Assembly: GCF_001269985.1 (NCBI RefSeq)
Contig: NZ_BBZB01000001.1
Location: 620,001-684,000 of the forward strand
Length of the DNA: 64,000 nt
Source of the DNA: Pseudoalteromonas sp. '520P1 No. 423'
GTDB taxonomy: Bacteria; Pseudomonadota; Gammaproteobacteria; Enterobacterales; Alteromonadaceae
Direction of reading: 5' to 3'
A model generated the notes under the pieces. The model did no database searches, had not been told where the DNA came from, and saw only the letters and a list, made by a program, of their open reading frames with translations. Shown one piece after another: positions 46,734 through 56,666 of the stretch; positions within the stretch are counted from its first letter, which is position 1; each line of letters starts with the position of its first letter. The translations under genes were made by a program, and so were the position numbers.

Positions 46734-48236
46734 TTATATCGCTTGTCGGATACTGAATTCAAATTGTGTACCTTGGCCAAACTCACTTTGTACTTTTATA
46801 TCTGAATTTAAAATGTGTAATAACCGTTTACTGATAGCTAACCCTAAACCTCCATGTTGTTTTTTATTGCCGACGGCATTACTTGCACGATACCTAGCAT
46901 CAAAAATATAGTTAATTTCCTCAGCTTTAATACCAGAACCAGTATCACTCACTTGTATCGTTAACTTGTTATCTTTAGCAAATACATTAATGGTGACCGA
47001 CCCATTTCCTGGTGTATGCCTAAGCGCATTTTCGATTAAATTACTGAGAACACGTTCTAATTTTGCAATATCACAAAAGGTATTAAAATTACATACTTTG
47101 GGTTTAATAATCAGTTTAACTTTTAACTTTTGTGCTTTTAAAGCGAACTTAGCAACAATGTCATAAACTAGTTCTCCTAAGTTAAATAGTTCATTATTCA
47201 CTGAAACTCTGCCACTTTCTAAATGTGCCAATTCAAAAATTTGGTCGATTAAATGTTTGAGTTGTTTGCAGTTATTCAATGTTATCGCTAAATATTCCTG
47301 CTGTTGCGTTTCATTTAGGTCAGCCTTTTTTAATGTTAATATCTCTAAATAACCTTGAAGTGACGCTAAAGGTGTTCTTAAATCGTGTGATAAATGGGTA
47401 AGTAATTCACGCCTTTGATTATCATTTTGCTCTAGCAAGTTAATTTGTTGGTGAATCAATCTAACAATGGTATTAAAGCTATCACCAAGCATGTGGACTT
47501 CATTAGATTGATGTTTAGGCCATTGGCTTAATGCGACTTTTTGTAAATCAAAATTTGATTCTTGTATTAGAGTTATCTCTTTTGCTAACTGTTTTATAGG
47601 TTTAGTAAAATAGCGTAATAGCAGTAATAAAATGATAAATAAAAATACTAATGCAGCTAATAACCAGCTTGCGGAGATTAGCAAGGTATCATTAGATTTT
47701 ATACGTGAAAACACAGTGTCGTAAACTTCACCTCCTATGATCACATACAGATAACCCTGTAACTTGCCATTATCGTTTTGATTGATATTTGTGGAGGCGC
47801 TATATACAGGTGCTGCTGAAAATATTTTTAATTTGTCAAAATTTCTAGGATCATCGCCATATATTGGCATGTTCTCAGCATTTTCGATTAATTGTAAAAC
47901 AGGGCTTAAATTAATGCGTTTACGTTTCACTTTTCCTGGCTTTGCTGAGTAAGTTAAAATCTCACCCGATGGGTCTACAAAATAAAATTCAAAGGCGGGG
48001 CCCAATAACATTAAAGTATGAAATAAGTTCTCTAATGCTTTGTAATCATAAATACCTTGCTTTAATAATGGATTATCACTCACTAAATGCTCAGCTAACT
48101 CTAAATGCAATTTTTGCTCTGCTTGATGTTGAGATACTTGGTCTAGCTGCTGACTCCAAGATAACACTAAAGTACAGATCAAACTAAATATGATAAAAAT
48201 AGAAAAAGCCAACTTTTGATAGAGTGAAATTTTCAT
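46734..48236 (-). CDS. Sensor histidine kinase of the spondin operon
   Basis: 500 aa. Two transmembrane helices (about 8-26 and 185-208) enclose a periplasmic sensor domain of about 155 residues. HAMP, then HisKA with H-box HLSHDLRTPLASL, and HATPase_c with N-box NLIENALRHTPG and GGLGLAISKRLL. Last gene of a four-gene minus-strand unit: it starts 8 bp after the response regulator stop. The signal is unknown. Confidence 0.92.
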   Translation of the reverse strand: MKISLYQKLAFSIFIIFSLICTLVLSWSQQLDQVSQHQAEQKLHLELAEHLVSDNPLLKQGIYDYKALENLFHTLMLLGPAFEFYFVDPSGEILTYSAKPGKVKRKRINLSPVLQLIENAENMPIYGDDPRNFDKLKIFSAAPVYSASTNINQNDNGKLQGYLYVIIGGEVYDTVFSRIKSNDTLLISASWLLAALVFLFIILLLLLRYFTKPIKQLAKEITLIQESNFDLQKVALSQWPKHQSNEVHMLGDSFNTIVRLIHQQINLLEQNDNQRRELLTHLSHDLRTPLASLQGYLEILTLKKADLNETQQQEYLAITLNNCKQLKHLIDQIFELAHLESGRVSVNNELFNLGELVYDIVAKFALKAQKLKVKLIIKPKVCNFNTFCDIAKLERVLSNLIENALRHTPGNGSVTINVFAKDNKLTIQVSDTGSGIKAEEINYIFDARYRASNAVGNKKQHGGLGLAISKRLLHILNSDIKVQSEFGQGTQFEFSIRQAI

Positions 48237-48244
48237 AATATGGC

Positions 48245-48961
48245 CTAATGTTGAATTAAATTACTGGAATCAAGCTTGTAGCCAACACCCCAAACAGTTT
48301 CGATTATTTGAGTATTGCAAGCTTGTTCTAGTTTTGAGCGTAAGCGGTTTATATGAGAATTAACAGTATGTTCATATCCACTATGTTGATAGCCCCAAAC
48401 CGAATCTAATAACTGAGTGCGAGAAAATACTTTGTTGGGTTGTTTGGCAAAAAAGTGTAATAAATCGAATTCGGTAGAGGTTAAATTAATAAGATCATCT
48501 TCAAAAAATACCTGATGACTCTGTAAATTGATTAATAACTTTCCTACATACACTGATTCAATTTCAACTTTAGGATTGTGTTTTTCTCTTAATAAATGTA
48601 CGTGCCTAAGCTGCGCCTTTATGCGTGCTTGTAATTCTCTGGTGCTAAAAGGTTTAGTAATATAGTCATCAGCACCCATTTCTAATCCGATTATTCTATC
48701 CATTTCATCGCTTCGTGATGTGAGTATTAATATGCTTTGTTCAGGTGACTTATCTTTTATTTTGCGACACAAAGTGAGACCGTCCATGCCAGGTAACATA
48801 ATATCTAATAATAAAATAGCGTATTTTTGTTGTTCCATGGCATGTAAAGCCGATTCTGCGGAATCTACATGATCTGTATCTAAGGATAATTCTGATAAAT
48901 GTACTTTTAGAATGCCTGCGATATCATGATCATCTTCTACAATTAAAACTTTGTCTTGCAT
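48245..48961 (-). CDS. OmpR-family response regulator of the spondin operon
   Basis: 238 aa from ATG 48961; an in-frame upstream extension to 49027 lacks family sequence. Receiver domain: EDDHD, LLLDIMLPGMDG with the phospho-Asp, and ITKPFSTRE with the conserved Lys. C-terminal winged helix (about 140-232, ending WGVGYKL). It lies 70 bp after the second spondin gene and 8 bp before the kinase. Confidence 0.92.
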   Translation of the reverse strand: MQDKVLIVEDDHDIAGILKVHLSELSLDTDHVDSAESALHAMEQQKYAILLLDIMLPGMDGLTLCRKIKDKSPEQSILILTSRSDEMDRIIGLEMGADDYITKPFSTRELQARIKAQLRHVHLLREKHNPKVEIESVYVGKLLINLQSHQVFFEDDLINLTSTEFDLLHFFAKQPNKVFSRTQLLDSVWGYQHSGYEHTVNSHINRLRSKLEQACNTQIIETVWGVGYKLDSSNLIQH

Positions 48962-49031
48962 GTTCACACCCAATAAAAAAGGAGTGATGTCTCTTCCCAA
49001 GATAAAAAATGTATAGACATCACTCAAAGAA

Positions 49032-49742
49032 TTATTGTATCCGTGTGATAGAAACTCCCATTAAAGGATTATCAAATTTATGCGTATAATTTAATACTGA
49101 CTGAGTTAAACCATCGTCGCTACTGACAACACCTGGATGAACAGCTACAAAATCAACATCATCTCTTGCGGCGTTAAATCCTTCTCCCATATCTGCTGGG
49201 CCAGGAATCGTGCCGGAAGCTTCGTTATTTACTTCTGTACCAGAGTCATAAGCGCCAGTTTTAAAGTTTAGCTGTGAGCCAACTTCTAACGCGGATACGT
49301 CTATAGCATTAAGACCGGAGAATCCATCATTTGTATTCACCATCATAGAAACAAGGCTTAATTTAGCATCCATAATATCTTCAGTAGTAAGGGTTAAAGT
49401 GATAGAACTACCAGGCCCTAGCGGCGCTGCATCACTGATCGAGGTGTTAACGATACTTAGGCCAAGTAACCCTGAGTTATCTCCTGATTCAGCTAAAGTT
49501 TCAAGTTCAACAGAGGCTGTTTGCCCCAGCTGCCAAAAATTACCTTCTGTGTGTAGAGCGATACCTATTGGCGATAATGGTTGTGCATAGGTTAAATTTT
49601 TAACTGTGACTTCAAAGCTATACATAGGTGTTGGTGCTGGTGGTGTTATCGGTTCAACAACTTCATTGTTGTTATCACCACCACTACAGCCTAGTAAAGT
49701 GACGCCAAGTAAAGGTAATAAAAGAGATTTTTTATTAAACAT
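49032..49742 (-). CDS. Spondin-domain lipoprotein
   Basis: 236 aa. Signal peptide with lipobox LLGC (Cys 19), a Pro-rich linker (PITPPAPTP), then a spondin N-like domain: FEVTVKNLTYAQPLSPIGIALH, SMMVNTNDGFSGLNAIDVS, YDSGTEVNNE. In bacteria this domain is found on secreted proteins of unknown ligand. It follows a second spondin gene by 10 bp and precedes a two-component pair in the same direction. Confidence 0.85.
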   Translation of the reverse strand: MFNKKSLLLPLLGVTLLGCSGGDNNNEVVEPITPPAPTPMYSFEVTVKNLTYAQPLSPIGIALHTEGNFWQLGQTASVELETLAESGDNSGLLGLSIVNTSISDAAPLGPGSSITLTLTTEDIMDAKLSLVSMMVNTNDGFSGLNAIDVSALEVGSQLNFKTGAYDSGTEVNNEASGTIPGPADMGEGFNAARDDVDFVAVHPGVVSSDDGLTQSVLNYTHKFDNPLMGVSITRIQ

Positions 49743-49752
49743 GATACGCCCC

Positions 49753-50454
49753 TTATTTTACTGTTACGGTTACTTTAGCCACTGGGTTTAACCATCTATG
49801 AACAGTATTATTTAAATCACTTTTACCGCCTTCCATATCATCATCCCCTAAATTTCCGCGATGAATATGTACCATGGTATTAGTTTCTTCATTCGTAACT
49901 GAACTACCAGACATTCCTGCTCCCATACCTGGTGCTGCTGGGATCCCTAACATACCTGGCGCGCCCGAGCCCTCTAAAATCAATTCATTATTAGCTTCGG
50001 TACCTGCATCATATGCGTTTAAAAAAATGGTATAACTACCGGCTTCAGTAGGTATTTTCCAACTATCTAAACCTACAAATCCATCATTTGTAGGCAGCAT
50101 CATGGCTGTGATAGATAACATGTCATTACCGTCACTAGTTTCAAGCATGGCCATAGTAGATTGTGCTGGTGCAAGTAATCCAGCAGCTGGATTTTCTACC
50201 TTATCAGCTGAATAGCTATCTAACATTGTTGATAGACCTGAGATATTGCCACCTTCTGCCATCATTTGTAGTTCAGTTGATGCTGTCATACCTGATTCAA
50301 AAAGGTGGTTTTCACCTGAATGGGCTGCAATCAAAATAGGGGTGTAGTATATGCCTTGCGTTAAATTAGTTATCTTGATATCTAAAGAAGCAGCTTGTGC
50401 TGACTGCATACCTAATGTAATTAAACCTAAAGCGGCAATTGCTGAAACCTTCAT
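49753..50454 (-). CDS. Secreted spondin-domain protein
   Basis: 233 aa. Signal peptide ending AQA (about residue 21), then the same domain as its neighbour: LDIKITNLTQGIYYTPILIAAH, AMMLPTNDGFVGLDSW, NAYDAGTEANNE. A Met/Gly/Pro-rich segment near 165-180 (GAPGMLGIPAAPGMGAGMSG) is inserted before the end, which contains MVHIHRGNLGDDDMEG, a potential metal site. First gene of the four-gene unit and a tandem paralog of the next one. Confidence 0.85.
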   Translation of the reverse strand: MKVSAIAALGLITLGMQSAQAASLDIKITNLTQGIYYTPILIAAHSGENHLFESGMTASTELQMMAEGGNISGLSTMLDSYSADKVENPAAGLLAPAQSTMAMLETSDGNDMLSITAMMLPTNDGFVGLDSWKIPTEAGSYTIFLNAYDAGTEANNELILEGSGAPGMLGIPAAPGMGAGMSGSSVTNEETNTMVHIHRGNLGDDDMEGGKSDLNNTVHRWLNPVAKVTVTVK

Positions 50455-50644
50455 GTTGTTTTCCTTTTTATGGGCTAATAAAGCTGATAGGAAAAGTATG
50501 CAAAATAAATATCAAAGAAGTGTCACTGAGTTATCACGTTTTTATCACAATTAAATAGAAGGTTTATCACAAGATTAATTAAAGAAGGGAAGTTCAATAG
50601 AGAGTCAGGGTTCAATAGACTGACTCGTTTAATGAAATACAAAG

Positions 50645-51142
50645 CTACCAAATAATACGATCTATCGTGCGTTGATCTTCGCCAATTAATGCTTTAACGA
50701 GTTTATTATTTTCATCTAATAGTAATAATCGTGGCACACCAGTATTGGCAAATTGCATATAAATGGCTTTATTTGGATCTGATACCAGTGGAAAAGAAAC
50801 TTTATATTCGTTTTTAAATTTTGCTAAAGATTCATTTGTTTCTTCGCGACCTATACCTATGATTTGTAGCTTGTTATCTTTGGCTAAATCAGAGTCTAAA
50901 ATATCTTTTATAGTACGTTGTGAGTCATGGCACCAAGTGGCAAATAATAACACTAGCTTTTTTTGTTTTGAGTTGTTGAGAGTAATTTCTATGCCATCGA
51001 TATCTATTAAATTTTCTATTGGAAAACTTTGACCTATCGAGATATAGGTTTGATAGTTTTCTTTGACCGGTTGATTATTATTTTGTGTGACTGAACAGCC
51101 CATTAAAAAGCTGATGAAAGTAAGCGCTAAAACTGTTTTCAT
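50645..51142 (-). CDS. Thioredoxin-like lipoprotein (TlpA/redoxin family, CxxS)
   Basis: 165 aa. Lipobox MGC (Cys 16). Thioredoxin-fold domain with LVLLFATWCHDSQR, where the CxxC site is CHDS: only the first cysteine is left. The cis-proline segment NTGVPRLLLLDE is normal. A monothiol or chaperone-like role is likely. It is divergent from the yqaA gene and not linked to cytochrome c assembly genes. Confidence 0.8.
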   Translation of the reverse strand: MKTVLALTFISFLMGCSVTQNNNQPVKENYQTYISIGQSFPIENLIDIDGIEITLNNSKQKKLVLLFATWCHDSQRTIKDILDSDLAKDNKLQIIGIGREETNESLAKFKNEYKVSFPLVSDPNKAIYMQFANTGVPRLLLLDENNKLVKALIGEDQRTIDRIIW

Positions 51143-51211
51143 TGTTGCTCCGAGTTATTTTTATGTATGATGCTTTTTTACTTAGACCGTAGATTAACAA
51201 TTCATTTTACA

Positions 51212-51634
51212 ATGGTATATATTTCCTTATTTATAACTTCATTTATTGCATCAACGCTACTACCTGCCGCATCAGAGGCTTTACTTGGCACTTTAGTGAC
51301 ACAAGGGTATGCATTATTGCTGCTTTGGTTTTGTGCAACCTTAGGAAACACTTTAGGTAGTTGTGTTAATTGGTGGTTAGGCAAAGAAAGTCTGAGATTT
51401 AAAGATAAAAAATGGTTCCCCGTTTCAGAGAATAAGCTCAATAAAGCACAAGCACAGTTTCAAAAATATGGCATAATGACATTATTGTTTGCTTGGTTAC
51501 CCATTGTAGGCGACCCACTGACTTTAATGGCTGGTGTAATGCGAATTCGGTTTGATTTGTTCGTATTGCTAGTTGCTTTAGGTAAAGGTGTAAGATATGC
51601 CTTGGTTATTTTGCTTGCTATATCGATAGTTTAA
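51212..51634 (+). CDS. yqaA: YqaA-family (DedA/SNARE-associated) inner-membrane protein
   Basis: 140 aa. Family pattern LPAASEALL near the N-terminus, GNTLGSCVNWWLG, FQKYGIMTLLFAWLPIVGDPLTLMAGVMR. Probably a membrane transporter or lipid-related protein of the DedA superfamily; function unproven. The frame extends upstream to ATG 51167, but the family alignment favours the start at 51212; neither has a strong ribosome site. Confidence 0.82.
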   Translation: MVYISLFITSFIASTLLPAASEALLGTLVTQGYALLLLWFCATLGNTLGSCVNWWLGKESLRFKDKKWFPVSENKLNKAQAQFQKYGIMTLLFAWLPIVGDPLTLMAGVMRIRFDLFVLLVALGKGVRYALVILLAISIV

Positions 51635-51696
51635 ATTCGTCTTTTTGCGGGAATAAATTCTCACCTACATACTTTAGCTTAGCTATAGGGGCTTAT

Positions 51697-52056
51697 TTAG
51701 TCTTTTTGCCAACCTAATGTGAGAGAAACTGAATCTGCAAACCGGAGTGCGTGGGGCTTATCAACTCGAACTTTAGCAAATGTAACGGACTCATGCTGGT
51801 GAGTGACTTCTAAAATATCAGCGACTAATTTTTCAAGTAAAAGAAAGTGGCCGGTTTCTACTAATTCAATAATCGCTTTAGTAATTACTTTATAGTTAAG
51901 TGCTTTATCAACTTGATCATACTGGCAGGCAAGCTCTGCGGGATAATGTACTTCTACATTTATCACGACATCTTGTTTTTTGCTTTTTTCATCAGGATTA
52001 AAGCCGATGTAAGTTCTTAATCTGAGATTAGTGACATTAATAATTGCAGCTTGCAT
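51697..52056 (-). CDS. folX: Dihydroneopterin triphosphate 2'-epimerase
   Basis: 119 aa. FolB/FolX fold, with the FolX-type signature NLRLRTYIGFNPDE, the ALNYKVITK stretch and LLLEKLVADIL. Closer to E. coli FolX than to FolB across its length. It epimerises H2-neopterin triphosphate to H2-monapterin triphosphate. Third gene of folM-folE-folX, the pathway to tetrahydromonapterin, a cofactor that supports phenylalanine hydroxylase. Confidence 0.88.
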   Translation of the reverse strand: MQAAIINVTNLRLRTYIGFNPDEKSKKQDVVINVEVHYPAELACQYDQVDKALNYKVITKAIIELVETGHFLLLEKLVADILEVTHQHESVTFAKVRVDKPHALRFADSVSLTLGWQKD

Positions 52057-52122
52057 TTCTTTCCTTGTTTAAGCGAATTAAGGTGATATAACAAATAAAT
52101 ACCACCTTAAATTAAACAATAA

Positions 52123-52677
52123 TTAGCTTTTTAGCAACTGTAAAAACTCATTACGTGTTTTTGCATCTTCTCTAAAGGTACCTAGCATAACTGATGTGCG
52201 CATTTTTGAATTTTGTTTTTCAACGCCGCGCATCATCATACACATATGCTTCGCTTCAACAATTACACCAACACCTTTAGCACCAGTAACTTCTTCAACT
52301 GCTTTTGCAATTTGATGCGTCATTTGCTCTTGGATTTGAAAGCGACGCGCATACATATCAACAATGCGTGCAAATTTAGATAAACCTAATACTTTACCAT
52401 TTGGGATATAAGCGATATGACAACGGCCAACAAATGGTAATAAATGATGCTCACACATAGAGTACAATTCAATGTCTTGGATCATAACCATGTCATCAGC
52501 GTCTGAAGTAAATACAGCATTATTTGTAATGCCATCTAAGGTTTGTGTGTAACCTTGAGTTAAATAAGACATTGCTTTTGCTGCACGTTTAGGCGTATCT
52601 AATAGGCCTTCACGATCTGGATCTTCACCAACACTTTTAATGATTTGCTGATAACTCTTTTTTAATTCTTCATGCAT
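52123..52677 (-). CDS. folE: GTP cyclohydrolase I
   Basis: 184 aa homodecameric enzyme converting GTP to dihydroneopterin triphosphate. Zinc ligands: Cys and His in [16 protein letters not shown] and Cys in [10 protein letters not shown]. Supplies both folate and monapterin pathways. Between folM and folX, 16 bp after folM. Confidence 0.96.
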   Translation of the reverse strand: MHEELKKSYQQIIKSVGEDPDREGLLDTPKRAAKAMSYLTQGYTQTLDGITNNAVFTSDADDMVMIQDIELYSMCEHHLLPFVGRCHIAYIPNGKVLGLSKFARIVDMYARRFQIQEQMTHQIAKAVEEVTGAKGVGVIVEAKHMCMMMRGVEKQNSKMRTSVMLGTFREDAKTRNEFLQLLKS

Positions 52678-52693
52678 AATAAGCTCGACTTTT

Positions 52694-53401
52694 TTACTTC
52701 AGATGACGTCCGCCATCGACTTGAATTGTGCGACCAGTAATATAACTGCTAGTTAGCAGCATATCTAGACAATTTAGTATTTCTTTACTGCCAGGCTCTA
52801 TTTCCATTAAGGACTTTTTAAGCGTTTTGGCTTTATATTCTTCACTATCATTTTGATTAAAAATAATAAGCGATGGTGCAATTGCATTTACTTTAACTTT
52901 AGGTGCTAATTGGCTAGCAAATGATTTTGTCATATTATCCAAAGCAGCTTTACTTGCTGCATATGCTATATGTTTAGGGCTACCTTTTTCAACAATATAA
53001 TCTGTTAAATGAATCACATCTGATGTGTCGTTATTCGCTTTTAACAAACCACTACAAGCTAAATTTATAAGATAAGGGACTTTGGCATGTATTCTCATCA
53101 TATCATCAAATAAGGTAGCAAAATCATCTGTATTTTTTTCACAATCCCAGCTTGATGCATTGTGAATTATGCCGCAAAGACTGTTTGTATGTTGTTTCAC
53201 TTGCTCTATAAAAGAATGAATACTGATATCATCAATGAAGTTGGCTTGAATACAAGTTGCACCTAACTGCTCTAATTGAGTAATTTCAGCATGGCGTGTA
53301 CGATAACTTAAAATAAGGTGATAACCTTGATGCAGTAAATGATGGGCAATCGCCAGCCCAATTCTTTGTCCTGCGCCTGTAATTAATATAGGTGATGTCA
53401 T
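52694..53401 (-). CDS. folM: Dihydromonapterin reductase, short-chain dehydrogenase
   Basis: 235 aa SDR enzyme. NADP(H) motif TGAGQRIG near residue 8, and catalytic Tyr/Lys in AYAASKAAL. The clustering with folE and folX and the C-terminal [13 protein letters not shown] identify FolM, which reduces dihydromonapterin to the active tetrahydro form. First gene of the set. Confidence 0.9.
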   Translation of the reverse strand: MTSPILITGAGQRIGLAIAHHLLHQGYHLILSYRTRHAEITQLEQLGATCIQANFIDDISIHSFIEQVKQHTNSLCGIIHNASSWDCEKNTDDFATLFDDMMRIHAKVPYLINLACSGLLKANNDTSDVIHLTDYIVEKGSPKHIAYAASKAALDNMTKSFASQLAPKVKVNAIAPSLIIFNQNDSEEYKAKTLKKSLMEIEPGSKEILNCLDMLLTSSYITGRTIQVDGGRHLK

Positions 53402-53565
53402 TATTTTATGTTTACGGTCATTTTACTGAAAATTAGTGCCGTAATTATAAACTAAGATCAGTAAATTAATAAACATTTCGGGCGATAAGTCATAAGTTAT
53501 TATAATAAAGAGTTGTTAATTACTTTGTTCATTAAGCATAATGACAACGTTGTCCAAATATTTTA

Positions 53566-54462
53566 ATGATTATGCAGCTAAAAAAGACTCAAAATATATC
53601 TCACACTAAATATATTCCATTTTGTTTTTCTATCTTGGTATATGGCTTTTGGTTCTATGGTCAAGGCCCTACAGAAGCTTTGATGAATCTGACAGAGCAA
53701 CTTCATATTGCACTGACTATGGTGTTGGGCTCTTTTGTTGCAGGCGGTACGGCTTTAGGTGGTGGCGCCATTGCTTTTCCAGTCATGACTAAGGTTTTAC
53801 TAATAGAGCCAGCAACAGCAAAAGTTTTCTCATTAGCAATTCAAAGTTTCGGCATGACAGCAGCCTCGCTGACTATTATATATGGTGGTATACGATATTA
53901 TAAAAATGTTGTGCTATTAGCCTTATTAGGGGCTGTTCCGGGTATCATAATTAGTTTAACTTGGATTGTTGATTTACTGCCTCGTTTAGCTGTGAAATCA
54001 CTATTTAGTTTATTAATATTTTGTTTTGCGATTACTTTGTTAAAACTTCATTGGTCAAAAAAAAGCACTATTGATACTTGCCATTGGCACAAAATTTATT
54101 TATTACCATCAGTCGGCTTTATTGGTGGTATTACAAGCGGACTTATTGGCTCAGGTGCTGATATTGCAATATTTGCGCTGTTAATTCTGTTTTATAAAAA
54201 AGACTTAAAAGCGTCAACAGCGACATCTGTGATTATTATGGCAATTACATCAGTGATAGCTTCTTTTTATAATTTTTATTTTTTAGACTCATTTACAGCA
54301 CAAATAAACCAATATGTTTTAGCGGCTATTCCTATTGTGGTGATCGGAGCGCCTCTTGGAGCGTATTTTTGCGCAAAAGTAAAACCCCACGTTCTAATGG
54401 CTTTTTTATTAATACTAATAACATTAGAAATAAGCTTTACTTTGTATGAGGTTTTAAATTAG
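53566..54462 (+). CDS. TSUP (TauE/SafE-type) membrane permease
   Basis: 298 aa with eight or nine hydrophobic segments. Pattern GSFVAGGTALGGGAIAFPV in the first half and GFIGGITSGLIGSGADIAIFALL in the second are the two TSUP repeats. Family members export sulfite, sulfonates or other organic anions; the substrate here is open. No sulfur genes are adjacent. The 3' end abuts the GGDEF pseudogene on the other strand. Confidence 0.88.
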   Translation: MIMQLKKTQNISHTKYIPFCFSILVYGFWFYGQGPTEALMNLTEQLHIALTMVLGSFVAGGTALGGGAIAFPVMTKVLLIEPATAKVFSLAIQSFGMTAASLTIIYGGIRYYKNVVLLALLGAVPGIIISLTWIVDLLPRLAVKSLFSLLIFCFAITLLKLHWSKKSTIDTCHWHKIYLLPSVGFIGGITSGLIGSGADIAIFALLILFYKKDLKASTATSVIIMAITSVIASFYNFYFLDSFTAQINQYVLAAIPIVVIGAPLGAYFCAKVKPHVLMAFLLILITLEISFTLYEVLN

Positions 54463-54464
54463 CA

Positions 54465-54977
54465 CTAATGAATTTCAACTCTATTTCTACCATTCTCTTT
54501 GGCTTTATAAAGCGCTGAATCGGCTTTTTCTACAAAGGCATCTGGGGTTTCTTTAAAATATTCAGCAACACCAAAAGATGCTGTGATTTTTTGTAAATTG
54601 AGACCTAACTTTGCATCTTTGATAATGATGCGTTCTATATCATTTCGGATTTTTCGGCATATTTTGATGCTTCGCTAATAATATTTGCTTGCGATAATAT
54701 ATAGAACTCCTCTCCACCAAAGCGGTATGGTGTATTATTTACTATGATCACTTCCACATAATAGTTGTATATCGGCATCAAAAGAGCCTTTGTTCAGGAG
54801 ACCCGTTAAAGCATCTGTGGTTGCAGCTTGTTGTGAATGGGCCAGTTCATCTTGAAGCCTAGATATTTCTTAATATGCTGAGTTTAACTTTTCATTTAAT
54901 TTAAGGTGATTACCTGAAACATAGGTATACCAAAGGGCATAATTAGAGGGAGTAACTGCAATAGTGTACTTGACCAT
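54465..54977 (-). pseudogene. Decayed diguanylate cyclase (GGDEF) gene
   Basis: Start ATG 54977, end TAG 54465. Pieces read in order: TPSNYALWYTYVSGN, LAHSQQAATTDALTGLLNKG, then YRFGGEEFYILSQ and, after a frameshift near 54650, ITASFGVAEYF and ADSALYKAKENGRNRVE. Lesions include TAA after LNSAY, a stop after GSDHSK, loss of the segment with the metal-binding DxD (about 40 codons), and the frameshift. The original had an intact GGEEF site. Same N-terminal type as the protein at 1831-2838. Confidence 0.85.
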
Positions 54978-55087
54978 AGAAGGCACAAAGTATTAAAGAC
55001 TTAACCATTATACTTAGTTGTGTATTGTTCAGTGTAGTAAAGGAAATAAAACTTGGGTATGAAGATTAGAATTTTTTATTTCAGGTG

Positions 55088-55127
55088 AGCTAACTATTTA
55101 ATATCAAATTAAATAGTTAGCTTTTTT
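55088..55127 (+). terminator. Strong stem-loop terminator
   Basis: AGCTAACTATTTAAT (55088-55102) and ATTAAATAGTTAGCT (55108-55122) are perfect arms with a 5-nt loop, followed by six Ts on the plus strand. It would stop plus-strand transcription before nadE's 3' end. Confidence 0.75.
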
Positions 55128-55135
55128 AGACAGTA

Positions 55136-56503
55136 TTAATCGTAGATTGTCGGGATAGGTTGGCGCTTATGCTGTGTCCTTTGATAGATTGCAGTGAGTT
55201 TTTTTTCTATTTCTTGAGCGACAGGTTTACCTTCTAAAAAGTCATCTATTTGATCGTAACTCATACCTAAAGCATCTTCATCAGCAAGTCCCGGTTTGTC
55301 GCATTCTAAATCGGCGGTTGGTACTTTATTTACTAATAAATCAGGCGCGCCTAAGGTTAAAGCTAATAAACGTACCTGGCGTTTTGATAAACCAAATAAA
55401 GGAGCTAAATCACAAGCGCCATCACCAAACTTGGTATAAAATCCAGTTATGTTTTCAGCGCTATGATCTGTCCCTACAACTAAACCACCGGTTAAGCCTG
55501 CAATTTCATATTGTGCAGCCATTCTCTGGCGCGCTTTTACATTACCTTTAACAAAATCTACAGCTGTTTCATTTGGTTGTGTTAAGCCTGCTTTTGTTAG
55601 TGCTTCAAGTGCTTCATTATGAATGCCATCAGCCCCATCTTTTATATTTACCGTTACACGTTTTGATGGTTTGATAAAGTCTACAGCTAATTGTGCTTCG
55701 TCTTCATCAGCTTGAATACCATAAGGTAAACGCATTGCAATAAATTGAAATTGATCTGTGAATTTCTCAGCATTAAGTTCATCAATGGCCACTTGGCATA
55801 AGCGACCACAGGTTGAAGAGTCGACACCACCGCTAATCCCTAATACTAAAGATTTCGTATTCGATTGCAGCAATTTAGCTTTTATAAAATCTACACGGCG
55901 TTTAATTTCAAAGTCGGCATCAATACTTGGCTGAACACGCATTTCTGTAATGATAGCTTGTGAAAGTGATAAGGTTGTATTTTCAGCTACATCAGCTACT
56001 CGGGCATCGGTTAATAAATTAGCAAACCTATGATCGCGTTTACCCGCTTCTTTAGCAAGTTTAACCATATGACCTTTTTCTTGTAATTTATCTAAACTTT
56101 GTTCAATTTGCTGTATGTCATTGAATGTTGCTAGGCGATTTGTTCTTGTTTTTAGTTCACCAATACTTTGTGGACCGCGCAATAAGGTGACACATACAAT
56201 GGCTTTTTCTTGTTCGCTAAATTGTAAATTGCCAAAAGCTGTATTACAAAAACGGTGACGATATTTACTGACGCGCCCAGATACACCTTCGTCTATCATG
56301 ACTAATCGTTGCTCTGTTAATTCATTTAAAGTGTGTTGTACTTCACCTTCAGATAAAGACATCACAGGTTCGCGACTAGACTTTTGATTACAAGCATTGG
56401 TAAGAGAATTTAAAGAAAGTGGATACTGTTCCGGGGTAGTGACTTCTTTTTCTAGCATACAGCCGATCACTCTGGCTTGAATGGCTGAGAGTTTTATTTG
56501 CAT
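55136..56503 (-). CDS. nadE: Fusion of YceH (DUF480) and NH3-dependent NAD synthetase (NadE)
   Basis: 455 aa. Residues 1 to about 165 match Yce[26 protein letters not shown], two winged-helix-like modules, and [10 protein letters not shown]. From about 177 it is Nad[24 protein letters not shown]-loop [12 protein letters not shown], then [21 protein letters not shown] and TAPTADLE-like [11 protein letters not shown], to the C-terminus. NadE makes NAD from deamido-NAD, ammonia and ATP. No start codon with a ribosome site is visible at the junction, so one polypeptide is expected. YceH alone is normally about 215 aa; its C-terminal third is replaced. Confidence 0.88.
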   Translation of the reverse strand: MQIKLSAIQARVIGCMLEKEVTTPEQYPLSLNSLTNACNQKSSREPVMSLSEGEVQHTLNELTEQRLVMIDEGVSGRVSKYRHRFCNTAFGNLQFSEQEKAIVCVTLLRGPQSIGELKTRTNRLATFNDIQQIEQSLDKLQEKGHMVKLAKEAGKRDHRFANLLTDARVADVAENTTLSLSQAIITEMRVQPSIDADFEIKRRVDFIKAKLLQSNTKSLVLGISGGVDSSTCGRLCQVAIDELNAEKFTDQFQFIAMRLPYGIQADEDEAQLAVDFIKPSKRVTVNIKDGADGIHNEALEALTKAGLTQPNETAVDFVKGNVKARQRMAAQYEIAGLTGGLVVGTDHSAENITGFYTKFGDGACDLAPLFGLSKRQVRLLALTLGAPDLLVNKVPTADLECDKPGLADEDALGMSYDQIDDFLEGKPVAQEIEKKLTAIYQRTQHKRQPIPTIYD

Positions 56504-56666
56504 TGTTAAATTCTCTATTTTATTTAGGCTGAACTGAGTTTAACCCAATATATGAGGTGGGAAAAGATAGAAGTGAGCTAGGTTTAATAAATAAAGAGGG
56601 TTAATAATGATTTTTACAAAACATCGCGTAAAATCAAATTACTAATAATACAAAGGTCATTTTAAA

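Noticed and set aside
52064..52110. Inverted repeat between folE and folX as a terminator
   Set aside because: Short arms, an 18-nt loop and no T-tract; it would also split a functionally coherent gene set.
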